Shown here: positions 35,386-44,117 of the stretch, piece by piece | Layout: the number at the start of each line of letters is the position of its first letter | Position numbering within the stretch: position 1 is the first letter of the stretch | NCBI RefSeq assembly: GCF_001048695.1 | Contig: NZ_CVRB01000003.1 | Span: 930,001-994,000 of the forward strand | Direction of reading: 5' to 3' | Length of the DNA stretch: 64,000 nucleotides | DNA from: Neobacillus massiliamazoniensis | GTDB taxonomy: Bacteria; Bacillota; Bacilli; Bacillales; Cytobacillaceae | Translations under genes and position numbers: made by a program | Notes under the pieces: model-generated | Seen by the model: the letters and a program-made list of their open reading frames with translations, nothing else | Databases searched by the model: none | What the model was told of the DNA's origin: nothing

Positions 35386-36150
35386 TTATACCTTCTTTTT
35401 CGTTAGATGGTCTATGCTCTGGATAAAATAACGGAATAGTTCTTGTTCTTGAGGACTCTTCATTTTCTCCGGATGCCATTGAACACCTAATGCAAACCAA
35501 GAGGTCTCTGATTCAACAGCCTCAATTATACCATCTTCACTCCATCCCACTGGTCTGAATCCCTTCCCCACACTTTGGACACACTGATGATGAATGGTGT
35601 TTACGATGTGGTGGGTACTTCTATAAATTTGTGCAAACATACAATCTTCGGAAAAGTCTACAACGTGACGTTGATTTAAAATCTCTTCCGCACTCCCTTT
35701 AGTTTTTGGATGGTTAGGGAACTTCTCATGCAAATCTTGCAGCATCTTACCGCCAAAAGCCACTTGCAACAGTTGTAATCCACGGCAAATCCCCAATGTT
35801 GGTAGATTCCGTTTTGCTGCCTCGTGAATCAGCGCAATTTCAAAACGGTCTGTTTCCACGTTCACATCATAAGACTGTCCTGTATCAACTTCCCCATAAA
35901 CAAGAGGACTGATGTCCCCCCCTCCTGAAACAATTAATCCATCTAATAAATCCACGTAATCTTGGATCAAATCAATGGATGTTTGCGGAATTAAAACTGG
36001 AATTCCTCCAGCCAACCATACAGATTTCGCGTAATCCGGATCCAGCGTAAACAAATCAGTCTTCTCTCCTAAAAAGGTCGGAAGATCTCTGCGCCATGAA
36101 CTGATACCAATTTTGGGCCGATTTCCATTAAAGATGGTAGACATATTCAT
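35386..36150 (-). CDS. Class-I GATase-fold gamma-glutamyl hydrolase (PuuD-like)
   Basis: A 254-residue hydrolase of the peptidase C26 / PuuD family, cleaving a gamma-glutamyl amide. The nucleophile is Cys122 in LGICRGLQLLQ, with His226 and Glu228 in GVQWHPEKM completing the triad; the oxyanion loop is LIVSGGGDISP. It overlaps the end of the glutamine-synthetase-like gene by about 22 bp in another frame, implying translational coupling. ATG 36150 (or 36144) follows GGGAG. The substrate is probably the gamma-glutamyl product of the neighbouring ligase or an oxidised derivative. Confidence 0.88.
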   Translation of the reverse strand: MNMSTIFNGNRPKIGISSWRRDLPTFLGEKTDLFTLDPDYAKSVWLAGGIPVLIPQTSIDLIQDYVDLLDGLIVSGGGDISPLVYGEVDTGQSYDVNVETDRFEIALIHEAAKRNLPTLGICRGLQLLQVAFGGKMLQDLHEKFPNHPKTKGSAEEILNQRHVVDFSEDCMFAQIYRSTHHIVNTIHHQCVQSVGKGFRPVGWSEDGIIEAVESETSWFALGVQWHPEKMKSPQEQELFRYFIQSIDHLTKKKV

Positions 36151-37504
36151 TAAACTCCCAGTCTGTGACATATCTTCGAAAACGCTCTGCCTCAACTCGT
36201 TTCATGGCCGTAAAAGCATTCACCATCGGTTCCCCAATTAACTCACAAAGTCTTTCATCTTGGAGTAAATTAGAAATACTTTCTTCAAGGCTTTTAGGCA
36301 GGCAGGTTAAGAGGTTATCTTCAAGAGAAACATCTCCGGATACAGGAATCGGCGGCTCTAATTGTCTAACAATTCCATCATAACCAGCCAATAGACAAAC
36401 GGCGGATATTAAGTAAGGATTGGCTGATGCATCTCCTGCCCGAATCTCCAAACGGCTTCCGGAACGCCTATCCGCAGGAATACGGACAAAAGCCGTCCGG
36501 TTATCATAGCCCCATGAAGCAGATAAAGGAACCAAACTATCCGGAACCAAACGTTTATAGGCATTCACGGTAGGGGCCAAAAAGGCCATGAGAGCTGGTG
36601 CATGGTGAAGGATACCCGCCAAAAACTGTTTAGATAGCCGGCTTAAGCCATCCGATTCGTTCGGACCATAAAAAGCATTTCCATTATCATTATTCAAACT
36701 AATATGAATGTGAAACCCGGACCCTGCATCATGATTAAACGGCTTACCCATAAAGGTGGCGTGCAATCCTTGACAAGCAGCTACTTCCTTTACCATGTTT
36801 TTAAATCGAAATGCTCGGTCAGACGATTCTACCGCTTCTCCATGCAGCATGTTAACTTCAAACTGTCCAGCGCCAAATTCATGATTCGCTGCCGTTAAAC
36901 CTAGATTAAGGACTTTTCCGGCACTTAGAAACTTATGCATCATACCCAATTCATCCGAACGGTGTCCTACCGTATAAACCATCGAAGAATGATTGCTATA
37001 TCGTTCCCAACCATCACCCGTTTTCTTGAGTAGATAGAACTCTAATTCATGGGCAAAAACCGTTTTTAGCTGCCATTCCTTCTCAAACAAATCCACTGCA
37101 CGTTTTAAAAATTGCCTTGGTGAGATGTCAATGATGTCACCGTTGTCATCATACAGATCGACCAAACATTGAACTGTATGGGGTTCCCATGGGACTGTTA
37201 CGACAGTAGACAAATCGGGAATCCCCCGCATATCTGGATATCCACGGTCAGGTGCCATGCCAGGAGCATTGAGCGGATTTCCTGCCAATCCATCCACCAA
37301 GTTCGCTACACAAAAAGTCTGCCCATCCTCAACTACACTCTTGAAAAATTCAAGCGGTATATCCTTTCCACGGGGATAGCCATGGATATCACTGTAAGTG
37401 AGCCGAACAAATTTGACATCGTCTTTTTCTAGACGGCGGATTAATTCCTCAACCGTTTCTGCTTGCTTTATTTTCGGATCCATAACCACTTCATTGTTTG
37501 ACAT
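36128..37504 (-). CDS. Glutamine-synthetase-family gamma-glutamyl-amine ligase (PuuA/TdnQ-like)
   Basis: A 458-residue type-I glutamine synthetase homologue, ATP-dependent ligase joining glutamate to an amine. Conserved parts are FAHELEFYLL, NHEFGAGQFEVN, FHIHISLN and RIPADRRSGSRLEIRAGDASANPYL. The insertion within the TYSDIHGYPRGKDIP beta-grasp region and the GATase-type hydrolase partner place it with PuuA (gamma-glutamylputrescine), IpuC or aniline-type ligases rather than with GlnA. Its position directly after hpaD in the same direction suggests that the amine is linked to aromatic catabolism. GGGGGTG precedes ATG 37504. Confidence 0.85.
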   Translation of the reverse strand: MSNNEVVMDPKIKQAETVEELIRRLEKDDVKFVRLTYSDIHGYPRGKDIPLEFFKSVVEDGQTFCVANLVDGLAGNPLNAPGMAPDRGYPDMRGIPDLSTVVTVPWEPHTVQCLVDLYDDNGDIIDISPRQFLKRAVDLFEKEWQLKTVFAHELEFYLLKKTGDGWERYSNHSSMVYTVGHRSDELGMMHKFLSAGKVLNLGLTAANHEFGAGQFEVNMLHGEAVESSDRAFRFKNMVKEVAACQGLHATFMGKPFNHDAGSGFHIHISLNNDNGNAFYGPNESDGLSRLSKQFLAGILHHAPALMAFLAPTVNAYKRLVPDSLVPLSASWGYDNRTAFVRIPADRRSGSRLEIRAGDASANPYLISAVCLLAGYDGIVRQLEPPIPVSGDVSLEDNLLTCLPKSLEESISNLLQDERLCELIGEPMVNAFTAMKRVEAERFRRYVTDWEFNEYVYHL

Positions 37505-37619
37505 ATGACACCCCCTATTTTAAGAGATTACTATGTTGCTATTTTTAAAGTTTACGATTGATTATTTTAAGCAGGCTGATAATCTCAACATATCAGCCAT
37601 GCTTTTATTATTACAATTT

Positions 37620-38495
37620 TTAAGCCCAGCCTTTTTCAGGTTTATCAAACCAAATATGAACCTGTCCCGTACCGACAGAGGCTTCATATTCAGAAAGCTG
37701 TACACCACGAGACGTACATTGACTTCCGCCTAATGCACTTGCCATCATCAGATAATGACCAAATCTTCCTTCAGGAGCATGTTTACGATATTCCGGCATT
37801 AATTCAATAACTTCCTTATGCTTTCCTTCAGATAATAATTGAATGACCTTTTCGTCCATCGCTCTGGCTTCCTGTGTAAATACATGACTTAAATCTGCTG
37901 ATTCATGCTGACGGATTACACTTAATGGCCAGAATCTATGGGATAGACCGCCAGAACCCAATAGTACGACTCTTCGATTACTTTTATCTATAGCTTCACG
38001 CAACACTTGGCCAAACTTTAAGAAATCATCCGGCTCCCCGGTTTGGGCACAACTAACGGAAAGGATCTTTTCCCCTCTGTGCAGGTAATGAACCAAATTT
38101 ACAGTGCCATAGTGGACGTCAAGATACGGATTTCGACTGACATGAACCCATGTATCCTCCTTTCCTTCTGCCACTTCTTCAATTAAATTCGCAAGTTCAG
38201 GATCACCATCGTAATCATAAGGTATATCACACAAACTGCGAGGTAACTCATCGGATGTATGGAACCCTTTATAGTGGGCACGTCCGTCTACCACTGTTTC
38301 AAAAGTGGTATGCCAATGTGTATCAAAAATAACAATGGTATCAGGTTTTAGCTTATCCAAGATTTCCGAACGAAGTTGGTACATACCCGTCACCACAGTA
38401 AAATCTTTACCATTATTGAGTTCTAATCGTACCTCCTTAGGTAACATAATAGTTGGAACGTGTGATATTATTCCTGCCCCAATTATTTCCCCCAT
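37620..38495 (-). CDS. hpaD: Homoprotocatechuate 2,3-dioxygenase-type extradiol (LigB-fold) dioxygenase
   Basis: A 291-residue class-III extradiol dioxygenase that opens the ring of 3,4-dihydroxyphenylacetate (or a close catechol) with Fe(II) and O2. N-terminal GAGIISHVPTIMLP supplies the first His, FDTHWHTT a central pair and GSGGLSHRFWP the later His; an E-x-x-x-H-x-P-like EYRKHAPEGRFGHYL segment is near the end. This matches the LigB-type HPCD family. AGGAGG lies nine bases before ATG 38495. It is 35 bp after hpaE and 115 bp before the ligase gene. Confidence 0.85.
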   Translation of the reverse strand: MGEIIGAGIISHVPTIMLPKEVRLELNNGKDFTVVTGMYQLRSEILDKLKPDTIVIFDTHWHTTFETVVDGRAHYKGFHTSDELPRSLCDIPYDYDGDPELANLIEEVAEGKEDTWVHVSRNPYLDVHYGTVNLVHYLHRGEKILSVSCAQTGEPDDFLKFGQVLREAIDKSNRRVVLLGSGGLSHRFWPLSVIRQHESADLSHVFTQEARAMDEKVIQLLSEGKHKEVIELMPEYRKHAPEGRFGHYLMMASALGGSQCTSRGVQLSEYEASVGTGQVHIWFDKPEKGWA

Positions 38496-38530
38496 AAATA
38501 ACGCCTCCTAAATTACGGTTTAGTTTTAAA

Positions 38531-40003
38531 TTATTGAAAAGAACCATTTCGCTTGGATAATGTTTTAACATCGCAGAAGAATTCAAAACTCCAATTACCG
38601 CCTTCGCGACCGATTCCTGATTTTTTACTGCCGCCAAATGGTGCAGACAGGTCCCTGGCGAAGAAGGTATTCACCCAAACCGTCCCTGCATTCACAGCAT
38701 GACCAACCCTTTCAGCACGTTGTTCGTCTCCGGTAAAGATTGTTGCCGCTAACCCATACTCGGTATTATTGGCCATCTCAATCGCTTCCTCTTCCGTTTT
38801 AAACGTTTGGAAAGTGAGTACAGGGCCAAATACTTCCTTTTTCAGGATTTCTGCATCATTCGGGATATTAACGAATAAGGTCGGTTCAAAATACAATCCA
38901 CCAAGTTTTTCCGAAACGAATCCACCGTAAGCCAATTCGGCACCTGTTGCCTTGGTTCCTTCCACAAACCCTTGAACGCGCTCCAAATGTTCACGAGTTA
39001 TCAATGGTCCTACCTGCGTTTCCGGTTTTCTTGGATCTCCCAGTACAATTTTTGATGCTTCTGTCTTTAAACGTTCTAAAAATTTCTCCGCAATCGATTC
39101 TTCTACCAAGATTCTTGTACCCGCTAAACAAACTTGTCCTGCGTTATCGTATTGGCCAATGGCTGTTCGTAAAGCAGATTCAAAATCGCAGTCCGCAAAG
39201 ATAATTAATGGGGATTTCCCACCCAATTCAAGACTTACTGGAACAATTCGATCCGCCGCCGCCTTGCCTATGATACGACCGGTCTCCTCTGATCCTGTGA
39301 AGGAAATACGATTGACATCTGAATGATTTGTTAATGCTGCCCCTGCCTGTTCCCCAATTCCTTGGACAACGTTTAGGACTCCCGGAGGAATTCCCGCTTC
39401 CTCGGCAAAATCTGCTAACAGAGAGCAAGTAAACGGAGCCCATTCAGGTGGCTTAATGACCACCGTATTTCCCGCTGCCAAGGCTGGCCCCACTTTCCAT
39501 GTGGTAAGCATGAACGGTGCATTCCATGGCGTAATTAACCCCGATACACCGGATGGTTCATAATGAACACTGTATCGGACACCATTGGATTCCCAAATCT
39601 CGCCTTTTAATTGCTCTGCCCATTCGGCAAAAAATCGGATATTATGCGCTCCTCTTTTCATCACACGGAGTCGACTCGATTCAAATAAGGAACCATTGTT
39701 TGTCGTTTCTACAATCGCTAACTTTTCGATATTAGCTTCAATTATATTAGCTAATTTTTTCAAATAATTACCTCGTCCTTTTGGGCCAAGAGCAGCCCAT
39801 GCAGGGAAGGCATTCTTTGCTGCTTGGACAGCCAAATCCACTTCGTGTTGAGAGCCGGCAGCGACCTCACCTAGCACTGACTCATCAATCGGGCTAATAA
39901 CTTGGAAGGTAGATTCAGAGCTTACGCGCTTTCCTCCAATATAATGGTTCGGAGATACCTCAACACCTGCAACACGTATTCTCTCCATGGATTGTGTAAT
40001 CAT
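38531..40003 (-). CDS. hpaE: 5-carboxymethyl-2-hydroxymuconate semialdehyde dehydrogenase
   Basis: A 490-residue aldehyde dehydrogenase that oxidises the ring-cleavage product of homoprotocatechuate with NAD. The general base is Glu259 in LELGGKSP, the nucleophile Cys292 in NAGQVCLAGTR, and the cofactor motif is FTGSEETG. The name relies on its place between hpaB and hpaD; by sequence alone it is a general ALDH, and close homologues act on other semialdehydes. Its ATG directly follows the hpaB stop codon (TAA-ATG), with GAGGTGAGG inside the hpaB end. Confidence 0.85.
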   Translation of the reverse strand: MITQSMERIRVAGVEVSPNHYIGGKRVSSESTFQVISPIDESVLGEVAAGSQHEVDLAVQAAKNAFPAWAALGPKGRGNYLKKLANIIEANIEKLAIVETTNNGSLFESSRLRVMKRGAHNIRFFAEWAEQLKGEIWESNGVRYSVHYEPSGVSGLITPWNAPFMLTTWKVGPALAAGNTVVIKPPEWAPFTCSLLADFAEEAGIPPGVLNVVQGIGEQAGAALTNHSDVNRISFTGSEETGRIIGKAAADRIVPVSLELGGKSPLIIFADCDFESALRTAIGQYDNAGQVCLAGTRILVEESIAEKFLERLKTEASKIVLGDPRKPETQVGPLITREHLERVQGFVEGTKATGAELAYGGFVSEKLGGLYFEPTLFVNIPNDAEILKKEVFGPVLTFQTFKTEEEAIEMANNTEYGLAATIFTGDEQRAERVGHAVNAGTVWVNTFFARDLSAPFGGSKKSGIGREGGNWSFEFFCDVKTLSKRNGSFQ

Positions 40004-41479
40004 TTACCTCACCTCTACCTTACTTTTGAAATCATTCTTAACCGGTTCGTCCAAAAACTGGTTAATGAGATTGATAGAATGTGTTTTATCAGCAATCTTG
40101 TAGTTTAATGCAGTCATCCGGAAGGAGTCACTTAGATAGAAACGCTCATACAAATCAAGGCGTCCCGCTAATTCAGATCCAATAAAATCCCAGCCCAACC
40201 GGAATAAACGAATTCGTTTTTCCGCATCTGCATTCCGAGCTTGATAATATTTCTTAATATCTGAACTTAAAGGGCCCTCAAGGTCTGCAAAGCTTGGTGT
40301 TAACATAAAACCGCCACCACCAATTAATTTCAATAATTCCGTTGCTCTCGGGATGAATTTCGGCATAAGGCCCCTTAGTGCTAAAAGAGGACGATCATCT
40401 GGTGCCCAAATGCCTTTATTCCTTACTTCAAAGGCCCCTTCTTCGGCTGCAACAACCGCAGAACGTGTAATCTCGAGCATATTCCAAATCTCACCCAATT
40501 TTTCCTGGACATGATCAAATGCATTAACTCCAGTCATATCGGCAATCATATGACCAAGACCAAATGCGAATTCAAGCTTAGTTAAAGCTCGATTCATCGC
40601 TTGGAAGATGATGTAATTTCTCCAGTAACCCTCACCGATGACCTCGGAATAACCGACTGTATCTCCATCCATAAACACACGATCCTTAGGAACCTTCACA
40701 TCATCAAAGATAACGACAGCATCCATTTCATCAAAACGTGAAGATAATGGATAGTCATAGTTACTTCGATCCTTGCTGTAGGAATCGCGACAAATAAATT
40801 TCAATCCTGGCGTATTCATAGGAATGGAAAAACAAATGGCATATTTCTTATCCTGTAAACGAATATCACTTCCCGGATATACCGCTAATTCGTCCGCATA
40901 TGGGGCAAGGGTAGCAAGCATTCTTGCGCCACGAACAATGATAGCATCATCCGTTTCACCTACTTTATGAAGAGAGACCTCTCCACCCCCTTGCTCCGCC
41001 TCAGATACAGAACGGTCCACTTGCGGATTGATTATGGAGTGAGTCAGAATCAGATCATTATCTCGGATATATTTTTGATAATTTACTAGATTTTGTGCTC
41101 CTTGTTCGTTGCCTCGCCTTGCCCATACATCTGCATGCCCGGCAAAACAAGCAAAAGTGGTGTTCATATAATCTGGGCTGCGCCCCATTAAACCAGCGGA
41201 TACTTCAGCCCACTTTTTCATAGCTATGCGGATCCGTTTAATGTCTTCTTTGCTTTTAGGAATAAGGTGAGTAATTCCCACTTTTTCACCAGTATCCGGA
41301 GAATCATACAACATGATTTCCGGGAATTCGTGTTGTAAATCAAACAACTTGGCCATGGTTTCCGCAGCACCTTTTAGTTTCGGATGTGTAGTAACATCCG
41401 TTATCCGCTCACCCTCAAGCCAAATTTCGCGCCCATCTTTTAATCCTTCAAGAAACTGTTTTCCTGTTCTCGCAGCCAT
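40004..41479 (-). CDS. hpaB: 4-hydroxyphenylacetate 3-monooxygenase, oxygenase component
   Basis: A 491-residue FADH2-dependent monooxygenase of the HpaB/HpaH family, adding a second hydroxyl to 4-hydroxyphenylacetate or a related phenol. Family segments are GKQFLEGLKDGREIWLEGE at the start, MGRSPDYMN, LTHSIINPQVDRS, VKVPKDRVFMDGD and LIGGGGFMLTPSFAD near the C-terminus. It needs reduced flavin from a partner; the FMN reductase at 45800 is the best local candidate. It is first in the leftward operon. A cre-like site and a candidate MarR operator lie upstream. Confidence 0.92.
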   Translation of the reverse strand: MAARTGKQFLEGLKDGREIWLEGERITDVTTHPKLKGAAETMAKLFDLQHEFPEIMLYDSPDTGEKVGITHLIPKSKEDIKRIRIAMKKWAEVSAGLMGRSPDYMNTTFACFAGHADVWARRGNEQGAQNLVNYQKYIRDNDLILTHSIINPQVDRSVSEAEQGGGEVSLHKVGETDDAIIVRGARMLATLAPYADELAVYPGSDIRLQDKKYAICFSIPMNTPGLKFICRDSYSKDRSNYDYPLSSRFDEMDAVVIFDDVKVPKDRVFMDGDTVGYSEVIGEGYWRNYIIFQAMNRALTKLEFAFGLGHMIADMTGVNAFDHVQEKLGEIWNMLEITRSAVVAAEEGAFEVRNKGIWAPDDRPLLALRGLMPKFIPRATELLKLIGGGGFMLTPSFADLEGPLSSDIKKYYQARNADAEKRIRLFRLGWDFIGSELAGRLDLYERFYLSDSFRMTALNYKIADKTHSINLINQFLDEPVKNDFKSKVEVR

Positions 41480-41528
41480 AATTCGCCTCCAAATATCATT
41501 ATTAATTGTAAAATAATTGAAAAGTATC

Positions 41529-41542
41529 AGAAAACGCTTTCA
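41529..41542 (-). promoter_or_regulatory. cre-like site upstream of hpaB
   Basis: The minus strand reads TGAAAGCGTTTTCT, matching the CcpA consensus TGWAANCGNTNWCA at all but the last base. It lies 50-63 bp before the hpaB start, suggesting carbon catabolite repression. Confidence 0.55.
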
Positions 41543-41595
41543 AGAATTGCCTTATTTTTTCAATTTCTCATTTTAACTTATCTAATTTTTCTGAA

Positions 41596-41620
41596 ACAAA
41601 TGATAGCTATCGTTTGATAT
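41596..41620. promoter_or_regulatory. Candidate MarR operator, hpaB side
   Basis: CAAATGATAGCTATCGTTTG (41597-41616) is a 20-bp near-perfect palindrome with one mismatched pair. The 25 bases 41596-41620 resemble 44015-44039 in the other hpa-island promoter, sharing ACA, TGATA and CGTTTGATAT in register. It is about 117 bp before the hpaB start. Confidence 0.5.
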
Positions 41621-42016
41621 CTTAAGATTATCTTGGATTATTTTTGTTGTCAAGGTATTAAATGTCAAAAGATTAAAAATATTTTGGTGGTAAAAGTCCT
41701 GACAATATCATTTCAAAGTCTTTGTATTCAAAAGAACATGGGGTAAAATACCGAAAATATATGGTTCATCATGAACTTATTCTTTTTTTAAGTGATCGAA
41801 ACTATAGATTTTCCAAAATTTTATATTGCCAAATTCATTAGATATGATACGATTTAAACATATAGTTAGATTGATACGATTACACCTTAATTTTTCACTC
41901 TAATCTATACATTTATAGAAGAAATTCATTAGTTAACTAAAAAATGTGACCTATAGCTAGGTATAGATTTTTTTAGATTTAAAATAAAAAAAGTCTTGTG
42001 ACTGGAGGGTATACCT

Positions 42017-42862
42017 ATGAAGATAATAAGGATTTCTTATCCGACTAATTCGTCCACCGATTACCCAGCCACTTCTCTCGCCATCGGGTATTTTGATGGT
42101 GTTCATCGAGGGCATCAAGTGGTCATTCAGAATGCCATTAAACAAGCCAAAACATTAGGCATCCTATCCAGTGTTATGACCTTTGATCCTCATCCAAAGT
42201 CCGTTTTAGGGAGTAGGGAACATACGTCCTTTATTACTCCGCTGCCTGACAAATTGCAGATCTTCGAAAAAATGGGAGTGGATTTAGTTTATGTGGTTTC
42301 ATTCAATCGGGATTTCTCTCAAGTTTCTCCAATTGACTTTGTTGAACGACTCTTGGTTTCATTACAGATTAAATATATAACCGTTGGTTTTGATTTCTCG
42401 TTTGGTTTTCGCGGTCTTGGAAAAGCTCATGACTTGAAACTTCTAGCCAAAAGCCGTTTTCAAGTTCAAGTGATTACTTCCGTCAACTCGCAAGTAGAGA
42501 AAATTTCTAGTACGAATATTCGTAATGCCCTTCAAATGGGGAATATTGAGAAAGCCAATTATTATTTAGGTAGAAGATATTCTATACAGGGACTCTTTCA
42601 CTCAGAGCATAACCATTTTTTCGTAACTCCCCCATCCATAATGCCGGCGTTGGGTGAATATTTAGTGGAAGTGAAGATCCATGATCAGTGGGTTTACGGT
42701 ACACTTTACATTAATCATGAGGATAAAAAGTTGCCGTTTTCCTTATATTTGATTGATCCTCCAACCTCTTTGCCAGAATGCCTTGAAATTCAATTTATCT
42801 GTCTAGCATCTAATGATGTTTCTCAACTAGGGGAAAATCCGGTTGTAAAAAAAAGTATATAA
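42017..42862 (+). CDS. FAD synthetase-like protein with degenerate C-terminal domain
   Basis: A 281-residue relative of RibF/RibC. The N-terminal FMN adenylyltransferase domain is complete by motif: GYFDGVHRGHQ (24-34), FDPHP (56-60) and ISSTNIR (about 162-168). The C-terminal part after YYLGRRYSIQG lacks the usual riboflavin-kinase sequence G-x-x-x-G-F-P-T-A-N, so it may adenylate FMN only, or have another role. Diverging from hpaB and next to the MarR gene, it could supply FAD to the HpaB monooxygenase. Housekeeping ribF is presumably elsewhere. ATG 42017 behind GGAGG. Confidence 0.75.
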   Translation: MKIIRISYPTNSSTDYPATSLAIGYFDGVHRGHQVVIQNAIKQAKTLGILSSVMTFDPHPKSVLGSREHTSFITPLPDKLQIFEKMGVDLVYVVSFNRDFSQVSPIDFVERLLVSLQIKYITVGFDFSFGFRGLGKAHDLKLLAKSRFQVQVITSVNSQVEKISSTNIRNALQMGNIEKANYYLGRRYSIQGLFHSEHNHFFVTPPSIMPALGEYLVEVKIHDQWVYGTLYINHEDKKLPFSLYLIDPPTSLPECLEIQFICLASNDVSQLGENPVVKKSI

Positions 42863-42987
42863 TGTTTATGTAGATATTAATTGATTTCAAAATTATCCCC
42901 CCATTTATTACTATTTTATCAATTTCTATGTTAAATTATTTAATATCTAACTATTACCACAGGTAAAACCACGGAGGTTCTTTGAAC

Positions 42988-43485
42988 ATGTTAGAAAATG
43001 AACTGCTACCAGAAGAATTGGATATTTTAAATCGTTTAACCAACTATCCCCTTGATTTTCAGGCCATGACGGTGGTGACGAACCTTTACAGAGCAGCTCA
43101 ACTTCTACGGGCTGAGATGGAACGTGAAGTGCTATCACCATATAAACTCTCTTGGACTGGATTTTCTTTACTGTATAATCTTTGGATTTGGGGAGCAATG
43201 GAGACAAGGAAATTGTCGAAATCGATGGGCGTAACCGTTGCTACAGTAAGCAGCATCTCTAATACATTAGAACGAAAAGAACTTTGTGGCCGAGAAGTAG
43301 ATCCCAGAGATCGACGATTAGTCCTACTACATTTAACCGAAAAGGGAAAAGAAGTAATCGAAGAATTATATCCGAAATTTAATCAAGGTGAAAAGGATTT
43401 CGTTAGCGTATTAAACTCTGATGAACAAAAATTTCTCACCCAATTATTAAGGAGATTATGTAAACGTATAGAAATAAAAGAATGA
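42988..43485 (+). CDS. MarR-family transcriptional regulator (HpaR-like role)
   Basis: A 165-residue winged-helix regulator. The DNA-binding core is LSWTGFSLLYNLWIWG, then LSKSMGVTVATVSSISNTLERKEL (recognition helix about 73-92) and the wing REVDPRDRRLVLLHLTEKG. MarR proteins usually repress and release DNA on binding an aromatic ligand, as HpaR does for hpa genes. It sits between the two arms of the island, so it is the likely regulator of the two 25-bp sites. I chose ATG 42988, ten bases after GGAGG; TTG 42982 is only four bases away. Confidence 0.85.
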   Translation: MLENELLPEELDILNRLTNYPLDFQAMTVVTNLYRAAQLLRAEMEREVLSPYKLSWTGFSLLYNLWIWGAMETRKLSKSMGVTVATVSSISNTLERKELCGREVDPRDRRLVLLHLTEKGKEVIEELYPKFNQGEKDFVSVLNSDEQKFLTQLLRRLCKRIEIKE

Positions 43486-43670
43486 GATTAAATCCTGTTT
43501 CCCCGTCTCAATGCTAAAAAGCTTGCAAAACACTCCTTCCTTTTTATTGCCTTGTAACTTGTAACTTTATTTTCACCACTGAGGAATTTGGAAATAAACG
43601 CATGTATAAAGGATTAATTTAAATATAGATTTAGTTCCGGTTCACTTACTACCAGCAATCCAATATAAAT

Positions 43671-43708
43671 AAAAAAATAACCTACAAAAAACAGTAGGTT
43701 ATTTTTTT
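43671..43708 (+). terminator. Terminator after the MarR gene
   Basis: ATAACCTAC and GTAGGTTAT pair around AAAAAACA, followed by seven T. Confidence 0.8.
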
Positions 43709-43715
43709 ATTTTTA

Positions 43716-43955
43716 GGCTGTGTTAAACTTGGCTGTTGATTGCGCTCAAGAAGCGAGCATCCGCGGGCGTTCCGTGGAGCCTCCTCGGCGCTTAGCGCCT
43801 GTGGGGTCTCCATTGCCCCGCACTCCCGCAGGAAGTTGAATCAGCATCCTTGAATCAACACCGCACGAAGGAAATGCGATAGCATTTTCGAGGATTTAGC
43901 GCTTTGCGCTCCAATCAACATAGGTTCAAAATCAACAATGCCCTTTAGCATAGCC
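43716..43955 (+). repeat. Dispersed GC-rich element R2, copy 2 (enlarged)
   Basis: Begins GGCTGTGTTAAACTTGGCTG and ends CTTTAGCATAGCC; otherwise like the 22348 copy but 240 bp long, with about 60 extra bases near the right side that duplicate part of the ACATAGG/AATCAAC end region. It fills the 632-bp gap 43486-44117 together with a terminator and the promoter/operator of the following gene. Confidence 0.8.
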
Positions 43956-44014
43956 TATTTTATTGCTGTAATTTGTTGCTGCTACATTGGTAAGAAAATT
44001 CTAATTATACAAAA

Positions 44015-44039
44015 ACATTTGATACGAAACGTTTGATAT
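44015..44039 (+). promoter_or_regulatory. Candidate MarR operator, decarboxylase side
   Basis: The 25 bases share ACA, TGATA and CGTTTGATAT in register with 41596-41620 (six mismatches). TTTGATA occurs twice, 13 bases apart. It lies about 80 bp before the ATG at 44118. Confidence 0.45.
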
Positions 44040-44117
44040 GATATGATTATTGCACACATATTTACTGTGTAAACCATTTAATATCCAATAATCATTATTG
44101 AAAGGATTGAATGTTTT

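Larger units (their letters stand above)
41480..42016. other. Divergent regulatory region of the hpa island
   Basis: A 537-bp AT-rich gap between hpaB and the FAD-synthetase-like gene with no ORF recognised. It contains the cre-like site, the palindromic candidate operator, and nearer the rightward gene two direct copies of TGATACGATT (41845-41854 and 41872-41881). A short ACCTA/TAGGT hairpin followed by T (about 41949-41975) is in the rightward leader. Confidence 0.6.

Noticed and set aside
41480..42016. FMN riboswitch before the FAD-synthetase-like gene
   Set aside because: None of the RFN-element blocks (such as AGGATATGAG or TCGGGGCAGGG) is present.
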